From positions 189,854 to 253,853 of the forward strand of contig CH672415.1 of the NCBI GenBank assembly GCA_000153145.1: a DNA stretch of 64,000 nt. The letters run 5' to 3'. Below are positions 54,107-62,217 of the stretch, piece after piece. Source of the DNA: a marine actinobacterium PHSC20C1 (GTDB lineage Bacteria > Actinomycetota > Actinomycetes > Actinomycetales > Microbacteriaceae). The translations under genes were made by a program, and so were the position numbers. Below the pieces are notes generated by a model, which saw only the letters and a program-made list of their open reading frames with translations, was not told the origin of the DNA and ran no database searches. Position 1 is the stretch's first letter. Each line of letters opens with the position of its first letter.

Positions 54107-54112
54107 TACTTT
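54107..54112 (+). promoter_or_regulatory. -10 hexamer TACTTT of leaderless ribokinase mRNA
   Basis: TACTTT ends 6 nt before ATG 54119. The overlapping TACGAT (54102-54107) is an alternative. Confidence 0.45.
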
Positions 54113-54118
54113 TGACTA

Positions 54119-55033
54119 ATGTCAGGAATCGTAGTCGTCGGTAGCGCAAATATTGATCAAGTTCTTCGGGTAGAGCGCATCCCGTCACCAGGGGAAACTG
54201 TGCTGTCGCATGGCCTAAGCACGGCCCTCGGAGGCAAAGGCCAGAACCAGGCAGTGGCTGCGGCTCGTGCTGGTGTGGCGACTACGTTCATCGGTGCTGT
54301 CGGTGCTGACGGTTTCGGCGAGATGGTGCGTGCCGGGCTCAGTTGCGACGCGATCGATGTGTCTCATTTGAAGACCACAGACAAGCCGACCGGAACCGCG
54401 CTCATCGCCGTTGATGGCACGGGCGAAAACACGATCATCGTCGAGGCCGGTGCGAACACGGACGTCGCCAACCTGACGAACGACGACGTCGCAGCGATCA
54501 GTTCTGCTTCCGCGCTTGTCATGCAGTTGGAGATACCGCGGGACACGGTCACCGAGGCTGCCCGCATTGCGCGTGCGGCGGGCACGCAGGTAATACTGAA
54601 CGCTGCGCCGATCCAAGTGCTCCCACGAGAGCTTCTCGACAATGTTGATGTGCTGATCGTTAATGAGCATGAAGCGGCAGAGCTAGCCCGCGACAATGAT
54701 CTCGCGCCGGAACTCGAGGGCCTAGGCGAGCGCTTGCTCGCCCTTATCCCGACAGTGATTGTTACGTTGGGCTCTAAGGGTGCCTCGCTTCATCGTGAAG
54801 GCTCTCAGCCCGTCATGGTTCCCGCTCATCGGGTGACTGCGGTCGACGCGACCGGCGCGGGTGACACCTTCTGTGGGGCGTTCGCTGCGGGGCTCGTGGA
54901 GGGCATGGAGGCGGATGACGCACTGCGTTTCGCCGGGGCGGCAGCATCGATTTCAGTCGAGAACCATGGTGCAGTGCCGTCGATCCCTTATCGCGAGGCC
55001 ATCGAGACACGCTTAAAAGAATCCGTCAATTAG
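54119..55033 (+). CDS. rbsK: Ribokinase-like PfkB sugar kinase
   Basis: A 304-residue PfkB-family kinase. The N-terminal SANIDQVLRVERIPSPGETV, the sugar-binding GGKGQNQAVAAARAG, NEHEAAEL and the C-terminal DATGAGDTFCGAF (catalytic Asp about residue 248) match ribokinase. It phosphorylates ribose, or possibly deoxyribose, at O-5. Since a deoxyribose-5-phosphate aldolase operon lies 2.4 kb upstream, deoxyribokinase activity is a fair hypothesis. It is transcribed separately. The next gene is unrelated. Confidence 0.9.
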   Translation: MSGIVVVGSANIDQVLRVERIPSPGETVLSHGLSTALGGKGQNQAVAAARAGVATTFIGAVGADGFGEMVRAGLSCDAIDVSHLKTTDKPTGTALIAVDGTGENTIIVEAGANTDVANLTNDDVAAISSASALVMQLEIPRDTVTEAARIARAAGTQVILNAAPIQVLPRELLDNVDVLIVNEHEAAELARDNDLAPELEGLGERLLALIPTVIVTLGSKGASLHREGSQPVMVPAHRVTAVDATGAGDTFCGAFAAGLVEGMEADDALRFAGAAASISVENHGAVPSIPYREAIETRLKESVN

Positions 55034-55110
55034 GTAACGGATTGATAACAGACTCGCTATAGTGGGGGACACCGTGAACGTACGGCAACCCGACAAAGGA
55101 TGGCGAGTCA

Positions 55111-56055
55111 ATGGCGACATCGCAGAACCCGGCACGTACCTACCGAGATCAGAGGGCGCGCAGGGCTGCGCTCGCAGCAGCAATCGTCACTGCGATAACT
55201 TTGGCGCTCGTACTGAACGCGAACGTCACGCGAGTCCACGCTGTTGGGGCATTCTCATCACTTCGAGCGCCGGGCGAGGCCGCATTCATTGCGGGCCACC
55301 GTGGCGATAAGACCGTTGCGCCTGAGAACACGCTCGAAGCGCTCAGTCATGCGCTCAACAGTGCCGCAGACTACGTGGAGACCGACGTACAACTGACCGC
55401 CGACGGCATCCCGGTTCTCATGCATGACTGGACGGTGGATCGAACGACAAACGGAACCGGACCGGTCTGGAAGTACACGTACGAAGAGCTTGCTGCTCTC
55501 GATGCTGGATCGTGGTTTGGTGACGAATTCGCGGGAGCATCGGTTCCAACGCTAGAGAGATTTCTTAATCTACTTCGCTGGTCGACCAAAAACGCCATCC
55601 TAGAACTCAAGGGTTCCTGGACAGACAGCCAAGTCACGCTTGTAGCTGACCTCATTGCACTCAACGGTGTCAGCGATCACGTCATTATCGGCAGTTTCGA
55701 CATCATGACCCTGCAAGCACTTCAGCGGGTGAGCCCAGAATTGCCAGGAATGCTCATTGTTCGGGACATCATTGGCGACCCGGGCGAGCTCGCTGCGGCT
55801 GCCGGCGCGGTCGCCCTTGTCACAAGCAAGGCCGCGATTACCCGTGACCCTGAACTGGTGCAACGCGTTCATGACGCGGGGCTCGGGATTCTTATCTACA
55901 CCCTCAACGATTCAGAAACATGGTCGGATGCCGTCTCGCTCGGGGTCGATGGAATCGTCACTGACCGCCCAGCCGAATTGGGCCAATGGATTGCTCGCGA
56001 ATTCACCAAGCCGGCAGATCTTCCCTTTGCAACGCGACGCGGTTCCGGCGACTAG
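55111..56055 (+). CDS. Glycerophosphodiester phosphodiesterase
   Basis: A 314-residue GDPD-family enzyme. ATG 55111 is preceded by AAAGGA at about 10 nt. A basic N-terminus and a membrane helix (about 22-42) form a signal anchor. The TIM-barrel catalytic residues are in AGHRGDKTVAPENTLEAL, ETDVQLTADGIPVLMHDWTVDR (read in parts) and ILELKG. It hydrolyses glycerophosphodiesters outside the membrane, giving glycerol 3-phosphate. A TATAGT hexamer at 55058 is a probable -10. Its TAG shares the CTAG tetramer with the convergent M20 gene. Confidence 0.92.
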   Translation: MATSQNPARTYRDQRARRAALAAAIVTAITLALVLNANVTRVHAVGAFSSLRAPGEAAFIAGHRGDKTVAPENTLEALSHALNSAADYVETDVQLTADGIPVLMHDWTVDRTTNGTGPVWKYTYEELAALDAGSWFGDEFAGASVPTLERFLNLLRWSTKNAILELKGSWTDSQVTLVADLIALNGVSDHVIIGSFDIMTLQALQRVSPELPGMLIVRDIIGDPGELAAAAGAVALVTSKAAITRDPELVQRVHDAGLGILIYTLNDSETWSDAVSLGVDGIVTDRPAELGQWIAREFTKPADLPFATRRGSGD

Positions 56056-57383
56056 AGAGACGCGATGAGCGAGCGGTAGAAATCTATTCCGTCTAGGTAG
56101 CTGCTGACGAGCATCCGTTCGTTTCGAGCATGCAGTGTGTCGCGGACCTCCTTGGCCATTGCAAACGGCGTGAATCGGTACACACCTCGACTGATGCGAG
56201 TGAAGTGACGGCTGTCTGTTGCGCCGTTTTGCACGTACGGGGTCACAATCGTTCCGGGAAAACTTTTTTCAATCGTTGAACGCAGAAGGTCCCACGCGAG
56301 CCCTGTGGTCGGAGACACGGGGGATGGTTCTCCGGGAGACTCGACGGTAATTCTGACGCGCTTGTCTCCAACGGCGCGCGTTACGTGCTTGAGCGTCGCT
56401 TCGAGGCTCGAGTTGACGGCAATCCTGACATTGATGATCGCGCTTACTCGCTCAGGCATTGCATTTGTTGCGTGCCCGCCCTCAAGGACCGTCACGGCTT
56501 GGGTTGTGCGCAACATTGCAGCGAGCTCATCGCTTTTGCGCACCAAAATAGGCAGGAGGATGGGGCGCGTCCACGACACGTTGCGCAAGAGAAATCCTGT
56601 GAAGCCTCCCGCGTGCTCGCCGAGGGTGCGAAGCAAGTCGGCACCGGTTGGGGTGAGGTGGGAGGCAAAGGGGCGTGAGTTAAGACGGATGATTGCTTGC
56701 GCTAGCCGGACCGCAGCGGGCGTGCGCGGCGGTGTTGATGCATGCCCTCCCGTTTGATCGACGGTCAACCGCAGTGTTGCTGTTCCTTTTTCAGCAACAC
56801 CGACGACGGCCATGGGCGCGTCTACTTGGTCAAACACATCATCGACAATCGCGCCGCCCTCATCGAGGACCAAGATCGGCTTCACTCCACGCTTCTCAAG
56901 GAGGTCGACAATTGCCGAGGAGCCGGTGCCGTGCGTTTCTTCATCGTGTCCGAAGCAGAGATAGAGGTCTTGAGCTGGCACCAGCCCGGCTTCTAGTTGC
57001 GACTCGACAGCTTCGAGAATCGCAACCACTGAGCCCTTGTTGTCGAGAGTTCCGCGACCCCAAATGAGTTGCTCTTCGCCTTTTCCGCTGAGCTCAGCGG
57101 CGAACGGCGGGCGCTTCCAGCCCTCATTGGTCGCAGCCACAACGTCGTAGTGGGCCAGAAGCACAGAGGGCTCATTCGAGGAGCGGCCCCTCCACCGAAA
57201 TACCAGAGAGTGTTCGAGCACTGTTTCGCGCTCGAGGCGGCTATGGCAGAGCGGATAGAGTTTGCGCAGTGCGAGCGCGAAACGCGTGAATTCGTTCCAC
57301 TCGGTGGTAGCAGCATCTGCGCGGGAGACTGTGGGAATTCGCACGAGCTCTTGCAGGTGTTCGACGGCCAAGGCACTCTTCAT
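56052..57383 (-). CDS. M20-family metallopeptidase
   Basis: A 443-residue cytoplasmic M20 peptidase/deacylase. The first zinc ligand is in LLAHYDVV, the bridging Asp in WGRGTLDNKG, the catalytic Glu in CFGHDEETHGTG. A dimerisation (lid) domain follows (GHASTPPRTPAAV). The late zinc His is in ATDSRHFTRI. The closest family type is the carboxypeptidase/PM20D1 group. A TAGAGT hexamer sits 6 nt before ATG, so the mRNA is predicted leaderless. Substrate (dipeptide or N-acyl amino acid) cannot be told. Confidence 0.92.
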   Translation of the reverse strand: MKSALAVEHLQELVRIPTVSRADAATTEWNEFTRFALALRKLYPLCHSRLERETVLEHSLVFRWRGRSSNEPSVLLAHYDVVAATNEGWKRPPFAAELSGKGEEQLIWGRGTLDNKGSVVAILEAVESQLEAGLVPAQDLYLCFGHDEETHGTGSSAIVDLLEKRGVKPILVLDEGGAIVDDVFDQVDAPMAVVGVAEKGTATLRLTVDQTGGHASTPPRTPAAVRLAQAIIRLNSRPFASHLTPTGADLLRTLGEHAGGFTGFLLRNVSWTRPILLPILVRKSDELAAMLRTTQAVTVLEGGHATNAMPERVSAIINVRIAVNSSLEATLKHVTRAVGDKRVRITVESPGEPSPVSPTTGLAWDLLRSTIEKSFPGTIVTPYVQNGATDSRHFTRISRGVYRFTPFAMAKEVRDTLHARNERMLVSSYLDGIDFYRSLIASL

Positions 57384-57389
57384 ATGTCG

Positions 57390-57395
57390 ACTCTA
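57390..57395 (-). promoter_or_regulatory. -10 hexamer TAGAGT of leaderless M20 mRNA
   Basis: On the minus strand TAGAGT ends 6 nt before the ATG at 57383; no ribosome binding site. Confidence 0.55.
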
Positions 57396-57454
57396 TCGAG
57401 AGCGGAGCACTGCACATCCCCACCCCGGGGTCGCGATTCGTTGAAAGGGATACC

Positions 57455-59314
57455 GTGGCGCAACTTTTGCCGTCCATCAGCAAGCGAGGTACGTGGCTAC
57501 GGGTTGTAGCCGCCACGGCTGTAGTTTTCTTCTCCGCTGCGTTGGCATTGCCGACGGCTGCGGCAGGATCGGCCGAGTATCCAGCGGGTGCAGCGGACAT
57601 TGTTCTCGTGGGGGTCGACGACTTTGTGTTCGAAAGCTACGACGCAGACTTCTATCTCGGCCGGGACAGCGATGACCGCTCGACTTTGCGCACTGTCGAG
57701 AGCTTTACCGCGGTGTTTCCTGCCGGTCAGAACCGGGGAATGCGCCGTGCCATTCCGGCGTACTACGAGGGGGTGCCGGTTGAGCTAAGCAATATCTCGG
57801 TTACCGATGAAACCGGTGCTCCCCGCCCGTTCGAAGTTGAGGACGATGAGGGATTCACCTTAGTCACGAGTGCAGCAGATTCATTCGTCAGCGGGGCGCA
57901 GACCTACGTGTTCAGCTATGAACAGTCAAACGTCACCCGATACTTCGCCAATACGGATGCCGATGAATGGTACTGGGATACGAACGGTGTCGGATGGGAT
58001 CAACCCTTTGGCACAGTAACCTCGACAGTTCACTTGGGGGAGGGTCTCGCGCAGGCTCTAGTTGCAGAGCCGCAGTGTTATTGGGGCTACGAAGGCTCGA
58101 AAGACGCGTGCGAGATCACTGCTACTGACGAGAGTGAGTTTGTTGCCACGCAAAGTCCGTTGGATGCCCGTCAGAACGTCACTGTCGTCTTTGGTTTCAA
58201 GCCAGGCACTTTCAGCGCTCGCGACAGCTCGTATTTCGCCTCCGGTGCCGGTTTCGGGCAGCCGATCGGCGCTTTCGGGGCGCTCGTGGCCGTGATCTGG
58301 GCACTCCGAACTCGGAGAACGAAGCTCGCGGATGCGTCAGGTCGACCAACAATCATCGCGGAGTATTCCCCTCCGTGGGACGTCTCGGTTGTCACTGCTG
58401 CGCTCATCTTAGGTAAGCGAAATCGTGCAGTTGCAGCCCAGATTCTAAACTTTGCGGTGCGAGGAAAGCTGCGGATTCTCGAGTCAGAATCGAGTGGGTT
58501 CTTTTCGTCAAAGCCTGCATATCGCCTCGAACTCGTCGACCCTACCGGTGTGGGTGGTGCGGAACTGGGGATCCTGCGGGCCTTATTCGGCACGTCATTG
58601 CAGCATGGCTCGGGGCGCGATCTTGCTAAGACTGACCAGAAGCTCAGCCAAAAACTCTACAAGATTGTCGAGCGGGAGAACTCTGGCCTTGTCGCTGCGG
58701 GATTCCGCCGCAAGGTGTCTGCGAGCAGCTATCTGCCGATCGTAGTTTCGGTAATGGCCGCAGTCATTTCGATTCTGTTTGGACTAATCCTGATCGATGG
58801 TTCTTACGGGTCTGCGGTGCCATTCGTTCTCATTGCTTTCGCGATTGTGGCGACAGTGACGACTGCGATCGTGCTGATTCGCACTCCCGTGACGGCGCGG
58901 GGTGCCGAGGTTCGCGATCACCTCGTTGGGCTTGAGCTGTACATCCGGTTAGCAGAAGCTGACCGACTGCGGATGCTGCAAAGCCCTGACGGGGCGCTGC
59001 GTGAACGAAACGACTCCACAGGTGACAATGACGTGCTCAAGGTTTACGAGAAGCTTTTGCCCTACGCGGTGCTCTTCGGGCTTGAGAAGGAGTGGTCGAA
59101 CGAGCTCAGCCGCTATTACACCGAGAACTCCCCGGACTGGTATGCCGGCTCGGGAGTGTTCAACGGCGCCGTGTTCGCGACGAGTATTTCGAGCATCTCA
59201 GACTCCATCGCGAGTTCGTACTCTGGCAGCGCATCGAGCAGTTCAAGCGGCGGCTCTGGGGGTGGTGGTTCGTCGGGTGGCGGCGGAGGTGGCGGCGGAG
59301 GTGGCGGCGTCTAG
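57455..59314 (+). CDS. DUF2207 domain membrane protein with poly-Gly tail
   Basis: A 619-residue envelope protein. GTG 57455 follows GAAAGG. A signal peptide (about 1-38) is followed by an extracellular DUF2207 beta-domain (SFTAVFPAGQNRGMRRAIP, WYWDTNGVGWDQPF), a membrane helix near 275, a cytoplasmic part, two further helices around 430-475 and a C-terminal cytoplasmic region (YEKLLPYAVLFGLEKEW). The last ~30 residues are almost only Gly and Ser, ending in eleven Gly and Val, the usual tail of this family. Function is unknown. It is divergent from the M20 gene. Confidence 0.92.
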   Translation: MAQLLPSISKRGTWLRVVAATAVVFFSAALALPTAAAGSAEYPAGAADIVLVGVDDFVFESYDADFYLGRDSDDRSTLRTVESFTAVFPAGQNRGMRRAIPAYYEGVPVELSNISVTDETGAPRPFEVEDDEGFTLVTSAADSFVSGAQTYVFSYEQSNVTRYFANTDADEWYWDTNGVGWDQPFGTVTSTVHLGEGLAQALVAEPQCYWGYEGSKDACEITATDESEFVATQSPLDARQNVTVVFGFKPGTFSARDSSYFASGAGFGQPIGAFGALVAVIWALRTRRTKLADASGRPTIIAEYSPPWDVSVVTAALILGKRNRAVAAQILNFAVRGKLRILESESSGFFSSKPAYRLELVDPTGVGGAELGILRALFGTSLQHGSGRDLAKTDQKLSQKLYKIVERENSGLVAAGFRRKVSASSYLPIVVSVMAAVISILFGLILIDGSYGSAVPFVLIAFAIVATVTTAIVLIRTPVTARGAEVRDHLVGLELYIRLAEADRLRMLQSPDGALRERNDSTGDNDVLKVYEKLLPYAVLFGLEKEWSNELSRYYTENSPDWYAGSGVFNGAVFATSISSISDSIASSYSGSASSSSSGGSGGGGSSGGGGGGGGGGGV

Positions 59315-59385
59315 CGCTAGTTAGTTCGCACACTCCCACCTCGTCTCGAGCGCATCCCAAGCAACGGGGAGTGCGTTCTGGCAGG

Positions 59386-59391
59386 TATATT
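59386..59391 (+). promoter_or_regulatory. -10 hexamer TATATT of leaderless small-protein mRNA
   Basis: TATATT ends 7 nt before the GTG at 59399; there is no Shine-Dalgarno. Confidence 0.58.
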
Positions 59392-59398
59392 CGATCTA

Positions 59399-59743
59399 GT
59401 GAGTGCAACGTATCCCGACCGACCCCGCCGAGTGGCACTGCCAGCAGCCATTCTTGCGGTTTTGGTTCTTCTGGTCGGCGCGGCAATTATTGATACCGAC
59501 ATTTTTACGGTCATCCGCTATGTAGTGAGCATTTTGGCGCTCATTTGCGTAGTGCTCGTCGTTCAGGTGCGACAGTGGTGGTGGGCGATCGGCCTGATTC
59601 CCATTGCGATCGTGTGGAATCCGGTGTTCCCGATTGTCATCGCGGACACCCAATTATTCGCAGGATTGCACTACATTGCCGCCCTCGTTTTCATCGCGGT
59701 TGGTGTCGGAGCCCGCGTAACAGACAGCAAAAGTCGAGGTTAG
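59399..59743 (+). CDS. Small four-helix membrane protein (DUF6804-like)
   Basis: A 114-residue protein with four membrane helices and a WWWAIGLIPIAIVWNPVFPI segment that resembles the DUF6804 group. No catalytic motif is seen. It is transcribed alone from a leaderless-type promoter. The following 194 nt (59744-59937) hold only the ribosome binding site of the helicase gene and no other signal I can support. Confidence 0.78.
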   Translation: MSATYPDRPRRVALPAAILAVLVLLVGAAIIDTDIFTVIRYVVSILALICVVLVVQVRQWWWAIGLIPIAIVWNPVFPIVIADTQLFAGLHYIAALVFIAVGVGARVTDSKSRG

Positions 59744-59937
59744 TTCGCTCTAGTAGCGCACAACCGAATATTTCTGCGTACACTGGGTAATGCATCCCTT
59801 GAGACCACCAATCGCATCGCAGTTGGGTCTGGCTCACTCGAGTGGATGTTGTCACTCAATTGAAGTCCCATTCGTGGCAACGTCTATGAGCCTTCGAACC
59901 CTGTGACTGAGCTGTTTGTCTAGCGCCAGGAGAATAA

Positions 59938-62082
59938 TTGACCACCTCGGGAAGAACTGATTCCTCTCAGCGCAACAAGCGACCCAAAAATTCAGGTCAG
60001 CGTCAAGCAGGCGCTCAGCGTCGACGTGCGCGGCCCGGCGATGACACCGGGGTAATCCCCGTACTTGCACGAGCAGCTCGCGAGGTTGAGACTGCTGTTC
60101 AGAAGGGGCCGCTCAAGCCCGCAAACCGTGCGCGCTTCCAAGTCGCTGCACTATTGCTGCGCGAAGAGCGCGCCAGGGTAAAGACCGATGCCACGCTCAC
60201 AGAATCTGAGCGAGCTAACGAGCAAAAACGACTCGACGGCCTTGCCGGCATCCTTGCAAAAACAGCAGCACGTGACACGAGCCTGTTGTCAATGCTGGGA
60301 GAAGCCGCGCCGATCACACCCGCTGCGAAAGCCCTGCGTCGTGACCTTCTGCTGGCTGCCGGCGTTGAACTGAGCCCAGAAGAACTGATTATCTCCGCCG
60401 AGCCCAAGCCGGTCGATAAGCAGGTTGAGAAGCAAGTAGTGCCAGCATCCGTGCGTCAAATGCAAATGGCCAACCCATTTTTGGCACCCGACTTTAGTGC
60501 CGTGGCTGCCAAACCAGAACACGGCAATCGACTCGCAAACTGGGAACTCATCGATCCACTATTCCGTGCCTTCGAGCATGGTTCTGGTGGCGGGGCAGCC
60601 ACAATGGACTTGCCAGAGGCTGCGTCGCTGAAGACTCGCGGCAAGCTTGAGCTGATGCGTCACCAGGCACGATTCGTTGAAGTCGTGAAGCAGGGTCACC
60701 GCACCTTCCTGCTCGCCGACGAACCCGGCTTGGGAAAGACTGCTCAGGCGCTCATCGCTGCCGAATCATCGAACTCCTACCCTCTGCTCGTCGTTGTTCC
60801 GAATGTCGTAAAGACAAACTGGGAACGAGAAGTTGAACTGTGGACGCCTGGTCGTAGCGCCACGGTCGTCCACGGCGATGGTGACACCGTTGACGCGTTT
60901 AGCGATGTAGTGATCGTCAACTACGAAGTGCTCGACAGGCACGTCGGTTGGCTCGGTCGTTTTGGCTTCAAGGGCATGGTTGTTGACGAGGCCCACTTCA
61001 TTAAGAACCTCAAATCTGAACGCTCGAAGCACGTCCTGAGTTTGTCGCGGAACATCCGTGCGACATATCCGAAGGCGCTCATGATGGCGCTTACCGGAAC
61101 CCCCCTCATTAACTCGATCGAAGACTTTAGAGCCATCTGGCAGTTCCTCGGTTGGATTGACGGAACCAAACCTCTTGCGCCACTCATGGCCAAGCTGGAG
61201 GAATCCGATCTCACGCCGGCGGACCCTGGCTTCTTCTCTGAAGCCCGCCGTGCTGTCATCGACATGGGAATCGTTCGCCGCAAGAAAGTTGACGTTGCTG
61301 CCGACATTCCCGCGCGCCGCATCGCCGACATCCCTGTCGAACTTGACGACGACCTTGGCCGCACCATTCGAGCAGCCGAACAAGCGCTTACTGCTCGATT
61401 GGTCGATCGCTTTACTCGCGTTCGTAATCTCAAGCCCGATGTCGCGATCGAAGACCTCATTCGTGTTGTCGCTCACGCTGAACTTGAAGAGTCCAAGAGT
61501 GCGACCACTGGCGAGAACGTATTCACCATGGTGCGCCGGATCGGGCAGGCAAAAGCTACCCTGGCTGCTGACTACACAGCGCAACTCGCTCGTTCGGTCG
61601 GCAAGGTCGTGTTCTTTGCCAAGCACATCGATGTGATGGACACAGCGGAAGCACACTTCGCGAAGGTCGGCCTTAAGTCCGTCTCCATCCGTGGTGACCA
61701 GAGCGCCAAAGCGCGTCAGAACGCAATCGACTCCTTCGCAAACGACCCTGAGGTCGCGGTGGTAGTCGCTTCGCTCACGGCCGCCGGTGTCGGACTCAAC
61801 TTGCAGGCGGCATCCAACGTGGTTCTCGCAGAGCTGAGCTGGACCAATGCTGAGCAGACGCAGGCAATAGATCGAGTGCACCGTATCGGTCAAGAACTCC
61901 CCGTGACGGCCTGGCGCATTATTGCCGCGCACACAATTGACGCTCGCATCGCGGAGCTCATCGACAGCAAGGCTGGCCTCGCGGCGCGTGCTCTCGACGG
62001 ATCAGATGAAGACGTAATTGCGGAGTCAAATATTCAGTTGCAGGCGCTTTCGGCACTGCTGCGCGACGCGATTAAGAATTAG
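59938..62082 (+). CDS. SNF2-family helicase-like ATPase
   Basis: A 714-residue SF2 ATPase. TTG 59938 is chosen because AGGAG lies 5 nt upstream. A basic, disordered N-terminus (about 1-35) and a helical region precede the motor. Motif I is LADEPGLGKTAQAL (Gly-Lys near 266-267), motif II is VVDEAH (about 348-353), motif III is ALTGTP, and the second RecA-like domain ends with motif VI QAIDRVHRIGQ. The IDRVHRIGQ form defines SNF2-type proteins, which translocate on duplex DNA. The short C-terminus and lack of a SWIM zinc finger separate it from the common actinobacterial SWIM-SNF2 helicase. Cellular role unknown. Confidence 0.92.
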   Translation: MTTSGRTDSSQRNKRPKNSGQRQAGAQRRRARPGDDTGVIPVLARAAREVETAVQKGPLKPANRARFQVAALLLREERARVKTDATLTESERANEQKRLDGLAGILAKTAARDTSLLSMLGEAAPITPAAKALRRDLLLAAGVELSPEELIISAEPKPVDKQVEKQVVPASVRQMQMANPFLAPDFSAVAAKPEHGNRLANWELIDPLFRAFEHGSGGGAATMDLPEAASLKTRGKLELMRHQARFVEVVKQGHRTFLLADEPGLGKTAQALIAAESSNSYPLLVVVPNVVKTNWEREVELWTPGRSATVVHGDGDTVDAFSDVVIVNYEVLDRHVGWLGRFGFKGMVVDEAHFIKNLKSERSKHVLSLSRNIRATYPKALMMALTGTPLINSIEDFRAIWQFLGWIDGTKPLAPLMAKLEESDLTPADPGFFSEARRAVIDMGIVRRKKVDVAADIPARRIADIPVELDDDLGRTIRAAEQALTARLVDRFTRVRNLKPDVAIEDLIRVVAHAELEESKSATTGENVFTMVRRIGQAKATLAADYTAQLARSVGKVVFFAKHIDVMDTAEAHFAKVGLKSVSIRGDQSAKARQNAIDSFANDPEVAVVVASLTAAGVGLNLQAASNVVLAELSWTNAEQTQAIDRVHRIGQELPVTAWRIIAAHTIDARIAELIDSKAGLAARALDGSDEDVIAESNIQLQALSALLRDAIKN

Positions 62083-62145
62083 AGATCCGTTAAGAACTGG
62101 CTTTCTGACGGGCTGACTCCCGCATCGCTACCAGGCAGTGAAGCG

Positions 62146-62151
62146 TAGACT
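62146..62151 (+). promoter_or_regulatory. -10 hexamer TAGACT upstream of aspA
   Basis: TAGACT ends 6 nt before a GTG at 62158 that opens a 19-codon ORF. The spacing matches the other leaderless promoters in the window. Confidence 0.55.
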
Positions 62152-62157
62152 AAAGGT

Positions 62158-62217
62158 GTGAGTGGCACGCTGTTTTTGTCGTGCCAACCGTCAACGGAGA
62201 TGAGAACCAACAGTTGA
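62158..62217 (+). CDS. Putative 19-residue leader peptide of aspA
   Basis: A leaderless GTG (62158) starts a 19-codon ORF, MSGTLFLSCQPSTEMRTNS, whose TGA (62215-62217) overlaps a TTG (62214) in the aspA frame as TTGA. The peptide has one Cys and no run of regulatory codons. The promoter spacing and the stop/start overlap together suggest a translated upstream ORF coupled to aspA. Either could be chance; no homology can be judged. Confidence 0.42.
   Translation: MSGTLFLSCQPSTEMRTNS

Noticed and set aside
55058-55110. Leaderless upstream ORF before the glycerophosphodiesterase (GTG 55074)
   Set aside because: The TATAGT hexamer ends 10 nt before this GTG, outside the 6-7 nt spacing of the others, and the frame runs far into the enzyme gene. 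An ordinary leader is simpler.
60766-61932. 388-codon open frame antisense to the SNF2 ATPase
   Set aside because: The plus strand has complete SNF2 motifs across the same bases. The antisense product has no recognisable domain and no start signals, so it is a shadow of codon bias.
62181-62213. GTG 62181 as the aspA start
   Set aside because: It has no ribosome binding site and no -10 at the right distance, while TTG 62214 overlaps the stop of a promoter-proximal ORF. Kept as an alternative, not excluded.
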